Shown here: in pieces, positions 1-11,570 of the stretch
How the letters are laid out: each line of letters starts with the position of its first letter
Position numbering within the stretch: position 1 is the stretch's first letter
Assembly: GCF_000213175.1 (NCBI RefSeq)
Contig: NW_009799179.1
Location: forward strand, 6,867,981 to 6,931,980
Length of the DNA: 64,000 nt
Source of the DNA: Neurospora tetrasperma FGSC 2508
Taxonomy: Eukaryota > Ascomycota > Sordariomycetes > Sordariales > Sordariaceae
Reading direction: 5' to 3'
Notes under the pieces: generated by a model
What the model saw: the letters and a program-made list of their open reading frames with translations, nothing else
Database searches by the model: none
Told to the model about the DNA's origin: nothing
Position numbers and translations under genes: made by a program

Positions 1-953
1 CAATGGCGTCGCTATCAAGAGTGAACCAGGCATGGCGAATGAGCCTACCATCAAGCAAGAACCGGGCACTATGCAGCCCATGATGCATCCCGCCTACCCT
101 GGAAACAACGCTGCTCGTGGTGGTATGGCTGCCCAGCGGGCTGCCCAAGCCATCGCAAATCGGTACGGATCGCAGGCCCAGGCTTCCATCAACGCTATTC
201 ACCAGCAAACTCAACAGCCTCAGATTCCCGGACAGGCACCACCACCACCACTCCAACAACAGCAACAGCAGCAGCAGCAGCAGTTTAGCCCACAGCAGCA
301 ATACCAGCAGACTGTTGCCGCTCAGATGCAGCAGCGCATACCACAGCAGCCTGGGCAGCCTGGACAGCCGCAGCCTCCCAACCAGCAGAACGGTCTCGGT
401 GGAGCGCAGGTAGATGGCTCCAGCGACGGATTTGACGGTGTCATGATGCGTCGCGATGCGGATGGCAATCCGGTCGAGATGGGTCGCGTCGAGATCGACA
501 ACCTGCTTCACGCCCAGCTTCTAGAAAGAGCCAAACAGAGGGAAGGAGGCGGCCTGATGCTTCCGTTGAAGGAAGCCACCAAGCAGAGGAGTAACGCCAC
601 CAAGAGTCGCCGTGCCGCCGCCGCCGGTGGTCCGAATCAGCTTGATGGAAATGATGAGGACGATGACGAATTTGACGAAGATGCCATCAACTCGGATCTT
701 GATGACCCTGAGGATGAAAGGGATGACGACGACGAAGAGGATGAGGCTAGTGGCTGGATCATGCTCTGCTTGTATGACAAGGTGCAGCGTGTCAAGAATA
801 AGTGGTAAGCATCTCTTTCATGAAAGTGTGATACGAGTCGAGGAAGCAGCTACTAACAATCTCTATAGGAAGTGCACCCTTAAGGATGGCGTCTTGACTG
901 TCAACGGCAAGGAATATGTCTTCCATAAGGCCAATGGGGAATATGAGTGGTAA
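1..953 (+). CDS. toa1: Transcription initiation factor TFIIA large subunit, 3' part
   Basis: TFIIA large (alpha/beta) subunit, which with the small subunit stabilises TBP on the TATA box in the nucleus. The frame is open to the left edge, so the N-terminal helical domain lies outside the window. Seen here: a Q/P-rich linker (about 195-400, CAG/CAA runs), a short basic patch, an acidic D/E run (about 650-760), then the C-terminal beta-barrel signature beginning WIMLCLYDKVQRVKNKW and continuing KCTLKDGVLTVNGKEYVF. The barrel is split by a 64-nt intron at 805-868 (GTAAGC donor, TACTAAC branch at 851-857, TAG acceptor). Exons are <2-804 and 869-953, ending in TAA. The linker-acid-barrel order is diagnostic of the family. 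Repeated IK.EPG motifs occur at the start (codons from 14 and 50). Cyclophilin H follows on the same strand about 1.4 kb downstream. Confidence 0.93.
805..868 (+). other. toa1 intron
   Basis: 64-nt intron inside the Trp codon of the KNKW|KCTL junction. It has a GTAAGC donor, a perfect TACTAAC branch site and a TATAG acceptor, typical of filamentous ascomycetes. Confidence 0.92.
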
Positions 954-2323
954 AAGATGCCCATGTTGCCCTTCAGACGGGGACATGGGTCTTCTTAATT
1001 AGCTACCAGCTGCGTAGCTGTTCATGGGCTTGAATTCGTGATTGGCAGCGAGTTTTTCTCAGGCCATACATACCCTCTTAACCCATGCCGGTATGATGAT
1101 AATACTAGGGGGGTGGCATCTGGCGAGAAATAACCCTCCTACTTCTCTTTAGTTGCCTCTATAAAGGCAGGCTTTACTTGACGCGACGTGGAATTAGACT
1201 AGCTATCATCACATATGGGTACACCATGGTCTGAATGGGGAAAAGTTGGCATCGTTAGTACATGGCTGAGGGGATAGAAGGGACAGGAAAAGGGCGTCCA
1301 GGAGGAAGGACATTATAATTTTGTGATGAGCAGGGAAGTAGTGGGAATGGAAGGTACGAAGAGTTTTGGAGGGAATAAAGTCAGATGGGTATTTCTAGAG
1401 ATTGGCGAGGTATGGTCTTCAAATACCTAGGTGCGAATTCCGGACAGCTTTAGAAATTATATTAAAATTTCGTCAGGCCCCTATGCCGACACCGCTACGT
1501 GTATAATTTTGTACAATTTGTTCTCATTGTGGTATGCGATCTACGGCATTGACTCCTCCCCAAGGGGGACGGTAGTCCATTATTAGTACTTGATTCACGA
1601 GCTTGACTTTCAGGCGTCGGACTTGGTCAAGTCAAGATCCAATCGCATCAACTTACATTATAGCTACGACTTGTAGCTGCAGGTTACATCTTGTACTCGA
1701 AATACGCAGTGAAAGTGCCACGACAGTTGTATTGCCCTTGTCCCGTCTCTCGATACATTGCCACCTGTAACACTCAAAATCGAAACATTTACACAAGTCT
1801 GAGGTCGACCGTCCATCCCAGTCCAAGTTGAGAACTCCGAGGTTTTGGGCGGTTTTGTTCTAGTTTTGGAAGGAGCTGTAAAAGTCAGGATTATGACATA
1901 AGAAGGCTTGATGGGCGGTGATTGACAGACCATCTCTCTAACCAAAATTGAGAAACGGTCGAATGAATTCATAACACTATGCCATAGCTGGTACCTTTCG
2001 AGTGTCGGAAGAGAGATGGCTAGAAGTCACAGCAGCCTCCTACATAACGTCAAATACTGACAGCTGGTGAAAGCTGCCAACCACCTGTCAGACAACTCGA
2101 GAATACCGGGGCACCTGGGATTGCGTAGAACACTCGAGCTCTCCCTCGCAAAACTCCATGTGGTCTTAAACAACATCGAAACCACCAGTCGGCGACGATA
2201 ACAAACCCAAATTCGCACGCGCTACCCAAGAAATCAGCCAAGTTGGAATTTCGACGACGAATAGTAGTCGAACTACCCCGAGTTGAACTTTTCAGATCAA
2301 GTCAAGAAAATAAGCCCGAAAAG
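954..2323. other. Intergenic: toa1 3' end and cyclophilin H promoter
   Basis: About 1.4 kb without a convincing gene. The only open frames are under about 100 codons, overlap one another on both strands and look non-coding. It should hold the toa1 3' UTR and the promoter and 5' UTR of the cyclophilin gene. Confidence 0.6.
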
Positions 2324-3613
2324 ATGGCACCCACCGTTCTCCCTGCCTCTGGCAACCCGCTGTAAGTCCCGGCTATTGTTGTGATCGTTAGCACCTGCGC
2401 TGTATCAAGTACCCATGTACCTCCCGTCTCTCCTTCGTCAAGTTGAAGTCTTCAACAAGCTTCCGTGTTATCATCCTCCGCGAACATGTTTCATATTTCA
2501 CAACACCTACTTTCTGCCGTTTTCAACGAATGTTGTTTGGTTTTCAGATGAACTTGTCATCCATGAACGGATTTACCCCCATTTCCGAGCCGCGCCCATC
2601 CTTTATGCTTGAACTCCAAAGCAGCTCATTTCCACACCTTGTTTCCATCACCACTGCACCAACAACCCCAGAGTTTACATTACACTTCTACACCTCCACT
2701 CGACCACCTTCCTCGATATCTACAATCATCACGCACCATCAGAAGTCTTGTCATACCAGAAATTTAACAATCCATTTCCTGTAAACTAACTCAACAACAT
2801 AAATAGAGTCTTCTTCGACATCACCCTCGGCGGCGAGCCCCTCGGCCGCATCACCTTCGAGCTCTTCAAGGACGTAGTCCCCAAGACGGCCGAGAACTTC
2901 CGGCAGTTCTGCACGGGCGAGAGCAAGAACAACCTCGGTCGGCCGCAGGGGTATAAGGGGAGCAAGTTCCATCGGATTGTATGTCCCCTCTTTCATTCTG
3001 TTCTTTCCTCTTCATATTGTGTCTGTCCTCGTGGGAAAGATGGGGGAAAAAAAAAAAACGTGGGCCGGTGGTGAATGTTAACGGAAAGAAAAAAACCAGA
3101 TCCCCAACTTCATGTGCCAAGGCGGTGACTTTCTCAACGGCGATGGCACCGGCTCAACTTGCATCTACGGCACCAAGAGCTTTGCGGACGAGAATTTCTT
3201 GCTGAAGCATGATACGCCTGGGTTGCTTTCTATGGCTGTGAGTAGTCTTTTCCTTCCTCTTCTTTCCATACACTCCTTTTTCCCTACACACGTTCCTCTC
3301 TCTCTCTCCTTCCACGCTTACCCTCTGTCTTCCTCCCTCTATATACCATCTACCTACCTCATCACATATCCACCCAGGGTAAAAAAAGAAACTGACTGAA
3401 TCGAACGGAAAGAACGCCGGCCCAAACACAAACGGCTCGCAATTCTTCATCACTACGGTCCCGACCCCCTTCCTGGACGGCAAGCACGTCGTGTTTGGTA
3501 AAGTCGTGGATGGAATGGATGTCGTCAAGAAGATGGAGAACACCAAGACTGGATACCGCGGTAAGGACGTGCCAAACCTGGATGTGGTGATTGCTCAGTG
3601 TGGTGAGATGTAA
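2324..3613 (+). CDS. cyp3: Peptidyl-prolyl cis-trans isomerase H (cyclophilin H)
   Basis: Cyclophilin of the U4/U6.U5 snRNP-associated H class; it isomerises Xaa-Pro bonds. Four exons give 182 aa: 2324-2361, 2807-2978, 3100-3237 and 3413-3613 (TAA). Introns are 445, 121, 175 nt with GTAAGT, GTATGT and GTGAGT donors. Visible motifs: [15 protein letters not shown] at the start, FHRI with the catalytic Arg (about residue 69) at the exon 2/3 junction, NFMCQGGDF, the insertion-bearing [26 protein letters not shown], and the C-terminus VIAQCGEM. The ending QCGEM, the length and the lack of a signal or targeting peptide fit PPIH rather than CypA/B. At the position of Trp121 of human CypA this protein has Phe ([12 protein letters not shown], about residue 136). 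Loss of that Trp is known to weaken cyclosporin binding in CypA. Start chosen at the first ATG in frame, with a purine at -3. Confidence 0.95.
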
Positions 3614-4712
3614 AAAGGGGAGTTGGGGATTTGGAAACAGGTGATTGGATGGGCTGATGGTATGGGCGGTGATTGCTCCTTGGCGATCACAAAAGCACCG
3701 TTTGGGATGAAGATGGTAGGGCCGGAATACGGAGATAGACAATGATATCAATACCCAGGGATTACCATGTCAGATAGTATATTACTCGTGGACTTAGCTT
3801 GTCAATTTTCAAATCCCATGACCAGATCATCATCATCATCATCATCTCATACATGATAACACTCAACCCAAGCCAGAACACAGAAACAGAGTCCAAGTAG
3901 AATAATACAGGCCCGAAAGCATTTGAGATTCGGAGTCTACAGCAAAGCAAGACGCATAGCTACACAGTAGTATGAAGCCCATGAGAAATAGAGGAAGAAG
4001 AAGAAAGTATACGAATAACATACTTACCCATCAGGAAGGCGAGTGACTCTATCCTGCTTTTTTGTTTCAAAGAGAACGGCGAGAATGGAAAGCCAGATAA
4101 AAATTTGGTATGCGGTATCTTAACATAACAAGAAGAAGAAGAGAAGTAATGTGATTTGACCTTGAAAAACGGAGAAAAACCGGAAAAAAAAAAAAGATCC
4201 CGAACCCGCAAGATCCTTTGGCCTCTCCCTCGACTTCCTAACTTTTACAACTCCTGTCCTATCATCCTCCTGATCATCATCATCATGATCCAATGCAAAG
4301 TTCATTCCTCCCCTTACATGGCAGCTCAATCCCACCAAAAGCTCGACTCAACTTATGCCTAAGCGAGGTTGCCCTCTTTTTCAGATCTCTCTTTTCTCTT
4401 GTTTCGTCAAATCCGGCCGACCAGCCATGCAACAATGCCATGCTTCATGAATATCCCGTCTGAACCAAAACGCCAGAATGTTTTTTCCTCGTAAAAAATG
4501 GAATGTGAAGGAGTGCGTGGACTAGTCCTAATGAAGCACTGGTTTTCTTTCCTGAATTTGAATGGTATTCTGCGCGAACAATGCCCTTGTTCAAAACTGT
4601 AATCAAAGGGCAGATGAAGGACACGAAAGGTTGGCTTGTTGCCCACAACGGGCCGCGTTTTTCCCGCTAACGTTACGAACAGTGTGCCATTGTCGTGATC
4701 TGGCAACGGACT
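3614..4712. other. Intergenic between convergent genes
   Basis: About 1.1 kb between the cyclophilin stop and the stop of the convergent secreted-protein gene. It holds an (ATC)7 microsatellite at 3826-3846 and A-rich runs near 4185. I see no gene in it. Confidence 0.6.
3826..3846. repeat. (ATC)7 microsatellite
   Basis: Seven perfect ATC units in the 3' flank of the cyclophilin H gene. Confidence 0.9.
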
Positions 4713-6245
4713 TCAATTCCTGCTAACAAAGCCCCATTGGCCTCTTCCGCGACGGAATCTGGCAACGCTCGTGGTCTGGTTGTATGCGGTCTCGTGGATG
4801 GTCGCAGTCATAATAGCAGTCTGGGTAGTCTCGGTTACGTAGACGGTAGATGCGGGTATGGTGATGGTCTGCGTAACCTTCACAAACTTGGTATTTCCGG
4901 CGACGGGAATTTGGCCGCTTTTTTCAGTCGGGATGTTGGTGCTAGCCGGTGCGGACACACTGGATTGATGAGATACAGTGGCTGGTATCGAAGTAGGGGC
5001 CGAGTTTGATGCTTCAGATGCCGATGAAACAGGCGTAGATGATGCTGACGGAGTGGGAGCGGTCGAAGAGGAGGCGCTTAGAAATACTCCGCCGGCGAGA
5101 GGGCTTCCAGATTGGGTTGCAGAAGGAGCATTAAGGTTACCTCCTACAGCCATGCTCTTTTGTCGGGCCATGTTTCTAGCCTGAATATCGTTGGAAATGG
5201 GAATCGGTACTACCTCTACCCCAATCAAACCAGCCATTGGGATATCAGCTTCGTTGTAGTCAACGCCAGCTTTCGCGGCCTTCCCTTTCTGCGGGACCTT
5301 GACCATGAAAAGATTCGCCATCTGTGATCGGATAGCAGCTTTGCTGGAGTCCGTTTCCACAAACTGCACGTCACTCTCGCCCCCTTTTTTGCATCCAGGA
5401 CCCTTAACTTCACCAAGGCTTTCGTCGCACGGGTTGACAATCTCGATATCGACAACTCCGGTATAAATTTCGGGAACTGACACTATAGGGTCTTTGTACT
5501 CCTCGATGAAGGTATAAGGAGAGACGGCGACGCCCCGCTTGTGCGTTTGTGGCCAGTCCCAGACCCAGATGATTGTGTACACTTGTCCAATTTTGAGGTC
5601 GGCCGGGAGCTTGATGTCCGACTAACACATGAGGCGATCTCCCATTGTGGGCGGAATCTTGTAATTGGCCCGGCGGAAAGCTTTGATGCCTGTGGGGTCG
5701 CCAGATGTTTTGTCGACGGGCTCACGACATTGACCGTCGTCAAAGTGCCTGGTAGCCAAGAGCCTTCCCTTCTTATCGCCGCCGGTGCCATCAGCCGTCC
5801 ATTTGAGGTGAACATCAGCGAAGCGGACATCGGCTAGGTCGTTGTTGGTCGTGCCATATAGGTAGATGGTACCCCGATTTACAGGTGAGTTCCTCCCGAT
5901 ATTGGGTGCTTCTGCGAGCGAAACGTGGCCGTTCTCATTGTATTGGACAGCTACCCAATCTCCTGGGGCAGCCTTTGGCATTGCATAGTCGACATTGTAG
6001 CTTTGATCAGTGAGGACTGCCCTGTCTGGGAAATAAAGGAGAGCAGAATCGAGTTTGTCAAGAAGCATGTACTGATTGTCCCCAGGTTTGTAAGCCCTCG
6101 AGTAACCCAGTGGTCCGACCAAGGTGCCGTTTGGTGCGATGCGCCTCACTTGTTCGGGCCAGGAATGTCCTGCTGAAAGTTGGGCCATGGCAAAAAGAGC
6201 GGCAACCAGAAGGCCCCGAGTGTCTTTCAGTGAAAATGTCTTCAT
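4713..6245 (-). CDS. Secreted DUF7492-type protein, interrupted by one in-frame TAG
   Basis: Putative extracellular protein of a fungal family I know as DUF7492 (name from memory); function not established. Start ATG at 6245. A hydrophobic signal peptide (about residues 1-26, LLVAALFAMAQLSAG) is followed by HSWPEQVRRIAPNGT, so the mature protein would begin with His. Family blocks follow: VQYNENGHVSLAE, NRGTIYLYGTT, WTADGTGGDKKGRLLATRHF and, near the end of the domain, YTIIWVWDWPQ. After about residue 320 comes a long Ser/Thr/Pro-rich, probably O-glycosylated tail ending in GFVSRN, with no GPI-type hydrophobic end. Codon 208 (5622-5624) is TAG, directly after RLMC and before SDIKLPADLKIGQVY; the frame is otherwise open for 511 codons. 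As I recall relatives, they have Gln here (..WCQ.DI.LP), so CAG to TAG is the likely change. It could be a pseudogene, strain polymorphism, sequencing error or read-through. Confidence 0.8.
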
Positions 6246-9237
6246 GGCGTGCTGTCTCCAGAGACAAGGCCTGATGTTGCTGTAAAATTTGTTGTTTATC
6301 GAAAAGAGTGAGAGGCAGGAAGGAAATCGGCTTCAGAAAGCGAGTGCTGCAACACTATCGGCGTTGGGAGAAGAAGAGAATCGAGGTCTAAATTGGTTCG
6401 ACGTCCAGCGTATAATATGACCAGCATGGGTACAAGAATGGAGAACGAGCGGGGTGACTCCTATTGTATTTGGTGTGTGCTTCTTCAATAGGCCATTGTG
6501 ACGGGTTCCTGAAGTCGTGGGGAAATCGAAGGGACTTTTATCGACGAAACACAATAAAGAAGGAGGCAGGTGCGCCGGGTCGATAATGAAATTGTCCACC
6601 GGCCCAGGCGCGTGACGGGTGGGTCAAAGAAAAGTCGGAACGAGCGTCAAGCAAAGGCGGCGGCTGCAGAATCTGCTCGAGTCGAGTCGAGAAAACTATC
6701 GAGACGGTAGTGACCAAGGCCTGGTGTTGTTCACTTGCTGCCGTCGTCAAAGGAAGATAATTCTTGTTGTTGGAACCGTAGTTTTCGAAGTTGGAACCAG
6801 CCTTCTTGTCGATCCAGCCCACGAGGCCAATGCAGGGGGGGTTGAAGACTAAGGACTAAGGACCGAGATGATGAGGAGTGCGAACGATGATCAGACGGAT
6901 TGTGAGAGCCGAGGTGACCGTGAATAAGAAAAGAGTATCACGCAAACCTGGGTAACGGTGGTGGATGCGTGATGCTCGTCCTTGGGACGTTATATTGGAC
7001 GACACGGGAGAGTAGAAAAAGAATGTAGCAGCATCTAGATGCCACCAGCAGAACACACACCAAAATTCGGTAGCACGGCGGGATGCGTAACACTTGAAAC
7101 CTCGGGGGTCCGAAATGAGAAGGAGCTTGTGTACGCGCGGGGAGTGCGTCACGAGAGAATGGTGTAAAGACGGACGGATGCAGTCCCAGGCCAACCCGTG
7201 TAAAGCACCCTTCCCGTCCTTCCTCTTTACAAATGACCTTGTTGCGCGCGGCATACCTAGAGGTACCTACCTACCTCTACCTAGTCATACTACGTATTGC
7301 CCTGATTGTCCATACCATCAAGCCAGCCATTGCCCATTACCCACTGGCGGCTGGCACATTGAAACGAAACTGAAAGGACGGAGCCCACAAGCCACCGACT
7401 GGCCCCTGGGGCTGGACTTGCTCACTGGATCATGGTGGCCGATGGATGCGACGTGGTTCACAGACAAGAAAGAGATGAATGGATGGAAATCAGATCAAAG
7501 TGGTGCAACTGCCCAAGCTGTTACAAGTTCGTTGGAGCCCATCTGCCATGTCGTTGCTTCCCGATCATCGTCGACGAACCGTTTGGTGTGGAGATGCGCT
7601 AGTCTGTTCTGAAAATGCAGGCACGCTGTCAGTTTGGTTGGTCGTCGCTTGCCCACCATGGCCGACAGCCGCAGAGCCAAGATGTAGTGGGGCGGCGTCA
7701 AGCGTGACATCAAGGGTCGGGTCCGGGTTGGAGCCCATACGCCCCACCTTGTCTATCCTCGTCATCATTGATCCTCCGCCACGTCCGCGTGGCTTGCTCC
7801 AGTCCAAATCTTTTTTCTTGTCTCGCTCCGTGGGCAACTCCAAGTCGTTACACCCAGCAAGATGCAAGAATACAAACGACGACTTGCCGTAGGTTCCTGA
7901 CAGCCCGAGCCTAGCCTGATTATTTTGTTCTCTACGATTCTCCGGCGGCTGTCCCCCAGAGCTCTTCCAGAACGTGTTGACTCGCAGCGAACGTGACCAT
8001 GGAAACTCCGCTTTGTTTCAAGGCCGAAGGAGATCAATGCGCTTCCCTTCGGAGCACCTCGTTGGTTGAAATAGCCGCCTAGCCGCCCGCGCTTCCAGGT
8101 ATTTGATATCGAGAGGTATACGTATCAAACCCTTTCTTCTAAACAAAACGAAATCATTCTTTGTCTCACGTTGATGGGGATGGCGTTTTCAAGATACGCC
8201 AAATTCCCATTCGCGAGCGAAACACGAAGATCCGACCGAATACATCATGGTGTAAACTAAGCGCTGCATGGGGGTCCGATCTCATCGTCAAACCCCCTTG
8301 CTCTTTTATGCGCCGCATGAAGCTACAACCGCCGCGTCGATCATCGGAATAACACAACGAAGAATCCCATGCGCTAAAAGGTAGTAGTGTTCTACACACA
8401 AACACACACCTTGCCCTCTACCTATCCTCTGTGATATATTTATCACCCCTCGTTCGCCTCCCACTCAATGCCAAGTTCTCGTCATCCCCCATGTTCTTTT
8501 ATATCAGAAACCGGACGAACTGTCACGCTACGCAGCCCTATCCGCCGTCTCCTCACGTGTCCCTTGAGGGGACTGTGTTTCAGCCTTCGCTTTGTGCACT
8601 TTTGTCGAGCCGGTGGGCAATTGCCCACCAAGTGTTTGAGAAGGGCGCCGGTCAAATAAGTTCCGTGGCTAACGACAAAGTTCGTCCGTCCCCAGCCTTT
8701 CTCCGAGAAAGGGAAAACTAGACATCAGGGCCAGGATACGAGGCGCTTCTCAGCTAAATTGTTATTGTTCTCCCTCGGATTTTGTGGCCAGTGACACACC
8801 CATAATCATATCAACAATGGCACATCCTAGCAGACCACGAAATCTACTGTGAAGGCTTCACGGACGGCTAGTGCACCGCACCCCGCCAAACGGTCATATC
8901 CGGACGCCGGTTGTGGTGACTGGTAAGCTTTGGATGTGTGTTTGTTTCGTTTCATGTCCCCCCATAACCCCTCCAGATTATTTCCCAGTGCAAATCCAGA
9001 CTCGTACATTAGCGGATAATAGATAAGGTCCGTCCCGTGTGAGTGTTTGTTTGTTTGTCCCCCTCCTTCCACCCACATCCCGGACTCTGACGGTTGAGAC
9101 ATCCCTGGCGAGTGACAAGGGTCATTTGACAACCACTTGGGGAGTAGTGTAGATCACCTTACCACAACGATTCTGGCGAGGTGTGCGAAAGAATTGTTCA
9201 GACACACTTGCGCACTGAAACATAGCCGATAGTGTTC
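6246..9237. other. Long intergenic region, no recognisable gene
   Basis: About 3 kb upstream of the secreted-protein gene. Open frames up to 172 codons exist (for example + strand near 7094-7612), but they overlap other frames, show no family motif and look incidental. It contains TAGAGGTACCTACCTACC-type sequence at 7258-7285 and a short CA-rich run near 8395-8407. Confidence 0.55.
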
Positions 9238-9278
9238 GGTTCTTTTTTTTTTCTTTTTTTTTCCCTTTCTTTCTTTCT

Positions 9279-9315
<37 letters not shown>

Positions 9316-9350
9316 TTTATTTTTATATTTTTTTTTTTATTTTTTCCGAA
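9238..9350. repeat. T-rich polypyrimidine tract (left copy)
   Basis: About 110 bases of almost pure T with a few C and A, immediately before sequence that is repeated after the N gap. A second T tract lies at 10713-10775. Homopolymers like this commonly break assemblies. Confidence 0.9.
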
Positions 9351-9713
9351 TGGCTCGGAGATCAAAGGGTGGTTGATTGGAAGAAAGGACGAAGACTAAG
9401 ACAAAACCTCAGAAGGGCGATTCATATACCCCGCCAACATTTAAAATGCCATTGATTGCACTTTCCAGCATCTCCTTTTCTGCCATAAATCTGACGAGCC
9501 AACTTGAAGATTGTCATGGTGAACTACAATGATTTCTCCCAGCCATTGCTCAGCCTGGTTTTTCATCTATGTTCATTCTTTGAATCCCACAAACTGAATG
9601 TGAAACCCAATTTCAAAGCCGTACTCTTCACTTATCAAGCAAAAACCCATGGAAACAGAGTCGTCGTTTGATGATTAGATNATGGCAATGCACAAGTGCT
9701 TTGTCTCATTGTG
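9341..9713 (+). repeat. Left copy of a ~372-bp direct duplication at a gap
   Basis: This segment recurs almost identically at 10771-11142. Differences are a handful of substitutions, all in the first ~90 bases next to the T tract, one ambiguous base (9681) and one A-run length change. The left copy stops at the N run, while the right copy continues into unique sequence. This pattern suggests two overlapping contig ends placed side by side rather than a true duplication. Confidence 0.9.
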
Positions 9714-10712
9714 NNNNNNNNNNNNNNNNNNNNNNNNNNNNNNNNNNNNNNNNNNNNNNNNNNNNNNNNNNNNNNNNNNNNNNNNNNNNNNNNNNNNNNN
9801 NNNNNNNNNNNNNNNNNNNNNNNNNNNNNNNNNNNNNNNNNNNNNNNNNNNNNNNNNNNNNNNNNNNNNNNNNNNNNNNNNNNNNNNNNNNNNNNNNNNN
9901 NNNNNNNNNNNNNNNNNNNNNNNNNNNNNNNNNNNNNNNNNNNNNNNNNNNNNNNNNNNNNNNNNNNNNNNNNNNNNNNNNNNNNNNNNNNNNNNNNNNN
10001 NNNNNNNNNNNNNNNNNNNNNNNNNNNNNNNNNNNNNNNNNNNNNNNNNNNNNNNNNNNNNNNNNNNNNNNNNNNNNNNNNNNNNNNNNNNNNNNNNNNN
10101 NNNNNNNNNNNNNNNNNNNNNNNNNNNNNNNNNNNNNNNNNNNNNNNNNNNNNNNNNNNNNNNNNNNNNNNNNNNNNNNNNNNNNNNNNNNNNNNNNNNN
10201 NNNNNNNNNNNNNNNNNNNNNNNNNNNNNNNNNNNNNNNNNNNNNNNNNNNNNNNNNNNNNNNNNNNNNNNNNNNNNNNNNNNNNNNNNNNNNNNNNNNN
10301 NNNNNNNNNNNNNNNNNNNNNNNNNNNNNNNNNNNNNNNNNNNNNNNNNNNNNNNNNNNNNNNNNNNNNNNNNNNNNNNNNNNNNNNNNNNNNNNNNNNN
10401 NNNNNNNNNNNNNNNNNNNNNNNNNNNNNNNNNNNNNNNNNNNNNNNNNNNNNNNNNNNNNNNNNNNNNNNNNNNNNNNNNNNNNNNNNNNNNNNNNNNN
10501 NNNNNNNNNNNNNNNNNNNNNNNNNNNNNNNNNNNNNNNNNNNNNNNNNNNNNNNNNNNNNNNNNNNNNNNNNNNNNNNNNNNNNNNNNNNNNNNNNNNN
10601 NNNNNNNNNNNNNNNNNNNNNNNNNNNNNNNNNNNNNNNNNNNNNNNNNNNNNNNNNNNNNNNNNNNNNNNNNNNNNNNNNNNNNNNNNNNNNNNNNNNN
10701 NNNNNNNNNNNN
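9714..10712. other. Assembly gap (999 N)
   Basis: Run of N. Both sides carry the same T tract plus the same ~372 bp, so the real gap may be absent or negative in size. Confidence 0.98.
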
Positions 10713-10768
<56 letters not shown>

Positions 10769-10770
10769 CT

Positions 10771-11142
10771 TTTTTCCGCATGGCTCGGAGTTCAGAGGGT
10801 GGTTGATTGGAAGAAAGGACGAAGACTAAGACAAAACCTCAGAAGGGCGACTCATATACCCCGCCAACACTTAGAATGCCATTGATTGCACTTTCCAGCA
10901 TCTCCTTTTCTGCCATAAATCTGACGAGCCAACTTGAAGATTGTCATGGTGAACTACAATGATTTCTCCCAGCCATTGCTCAGCCTGGTTTTTCATCTAT
11001 GTTCATTCTTTGAATCCCACAAACTGAATGTGAAACCCAATTTCAAAGCCGTACTCTTCACTTATCAAGCAAAACCCATGGAAACAGAGTCGTCGTTTGA
11101 TGATTAGATAATGGCAATGCACAAGTGCTTTGTCTCATTGTG
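10771..11142 (+). repeat. Right copy of the ~372-bp duplication at the gap
   Basis: Matches 9341-9713, preceded by a 50-60 nt T tract. Sequence continues uniquely after 11142 toward the TEA-factor gene, including a (CA)n run at 11231-11246. Confidence 0.9.
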
Positions 11143-11570
11143 TGCAAATAATCTTGGCCCTATAGCGATGCCCCCATCATATCCTCCGTCTCCTATTTTA
11201 TCGTTCACAGACCTACTACTGTAAAGATACCACACACACACACACACATACATACAAACGGAGAATTGGGAGAGAAAAAAGAAAGGTAATATAACCGAGT
11301 TGAGATGCGCCCTTTGATCATGCGTCATGTCAACAGCGAACCCAAAAAAGGAACCCGCATAACCTCGAAACGCCCACTGCCAAGTGGCTTGAAAATGGCG
11401 GAAATTTCCATCCGCCCAGCTTGATCACTCATCTAATTCAGTCATCGAGTCATTAGAAGAGTTCCACGCAACTCCGGTCCGTCCATGATTATGACTTGCG
11501 TTCCCAGTGCGTTCCGCACTCACACTGAACACCAAAGCCCGCGCCGATGATATGAGGAAATATCATGCGA

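Noticed and set aside
5622-5725. A 104-nt intron in the secreted-protein gene with a GTGAGC donor at 5725 and the TAG as acceptor, which would remove the stop
   Set aside because: The junction would put the downstream sequence out of the family reading frame and delete conserved residues including the Cys before the stop.
6375-6395. A GGTTCGA sequence suggesting a tRNA B box
   Set aside because: No matching A box or acceptor stem nearby. Other GGTTCGA/GATTCGA hits (43800, 44076, 61065) fail the same way, and no tRNA or 5S rRNA gene is supported in the window.
7094-7892. Overlapping plus-strand open frames of 137-172 codons
   Set aside because: They overlap each other and minus-strand frames; composition is that of intergenic DNA and no domain is visible.
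9675-10885. Long open frames across the first gap
   Set aside because: They consist of N plus poly-T or poly-A translation and are artefacts of the gap.
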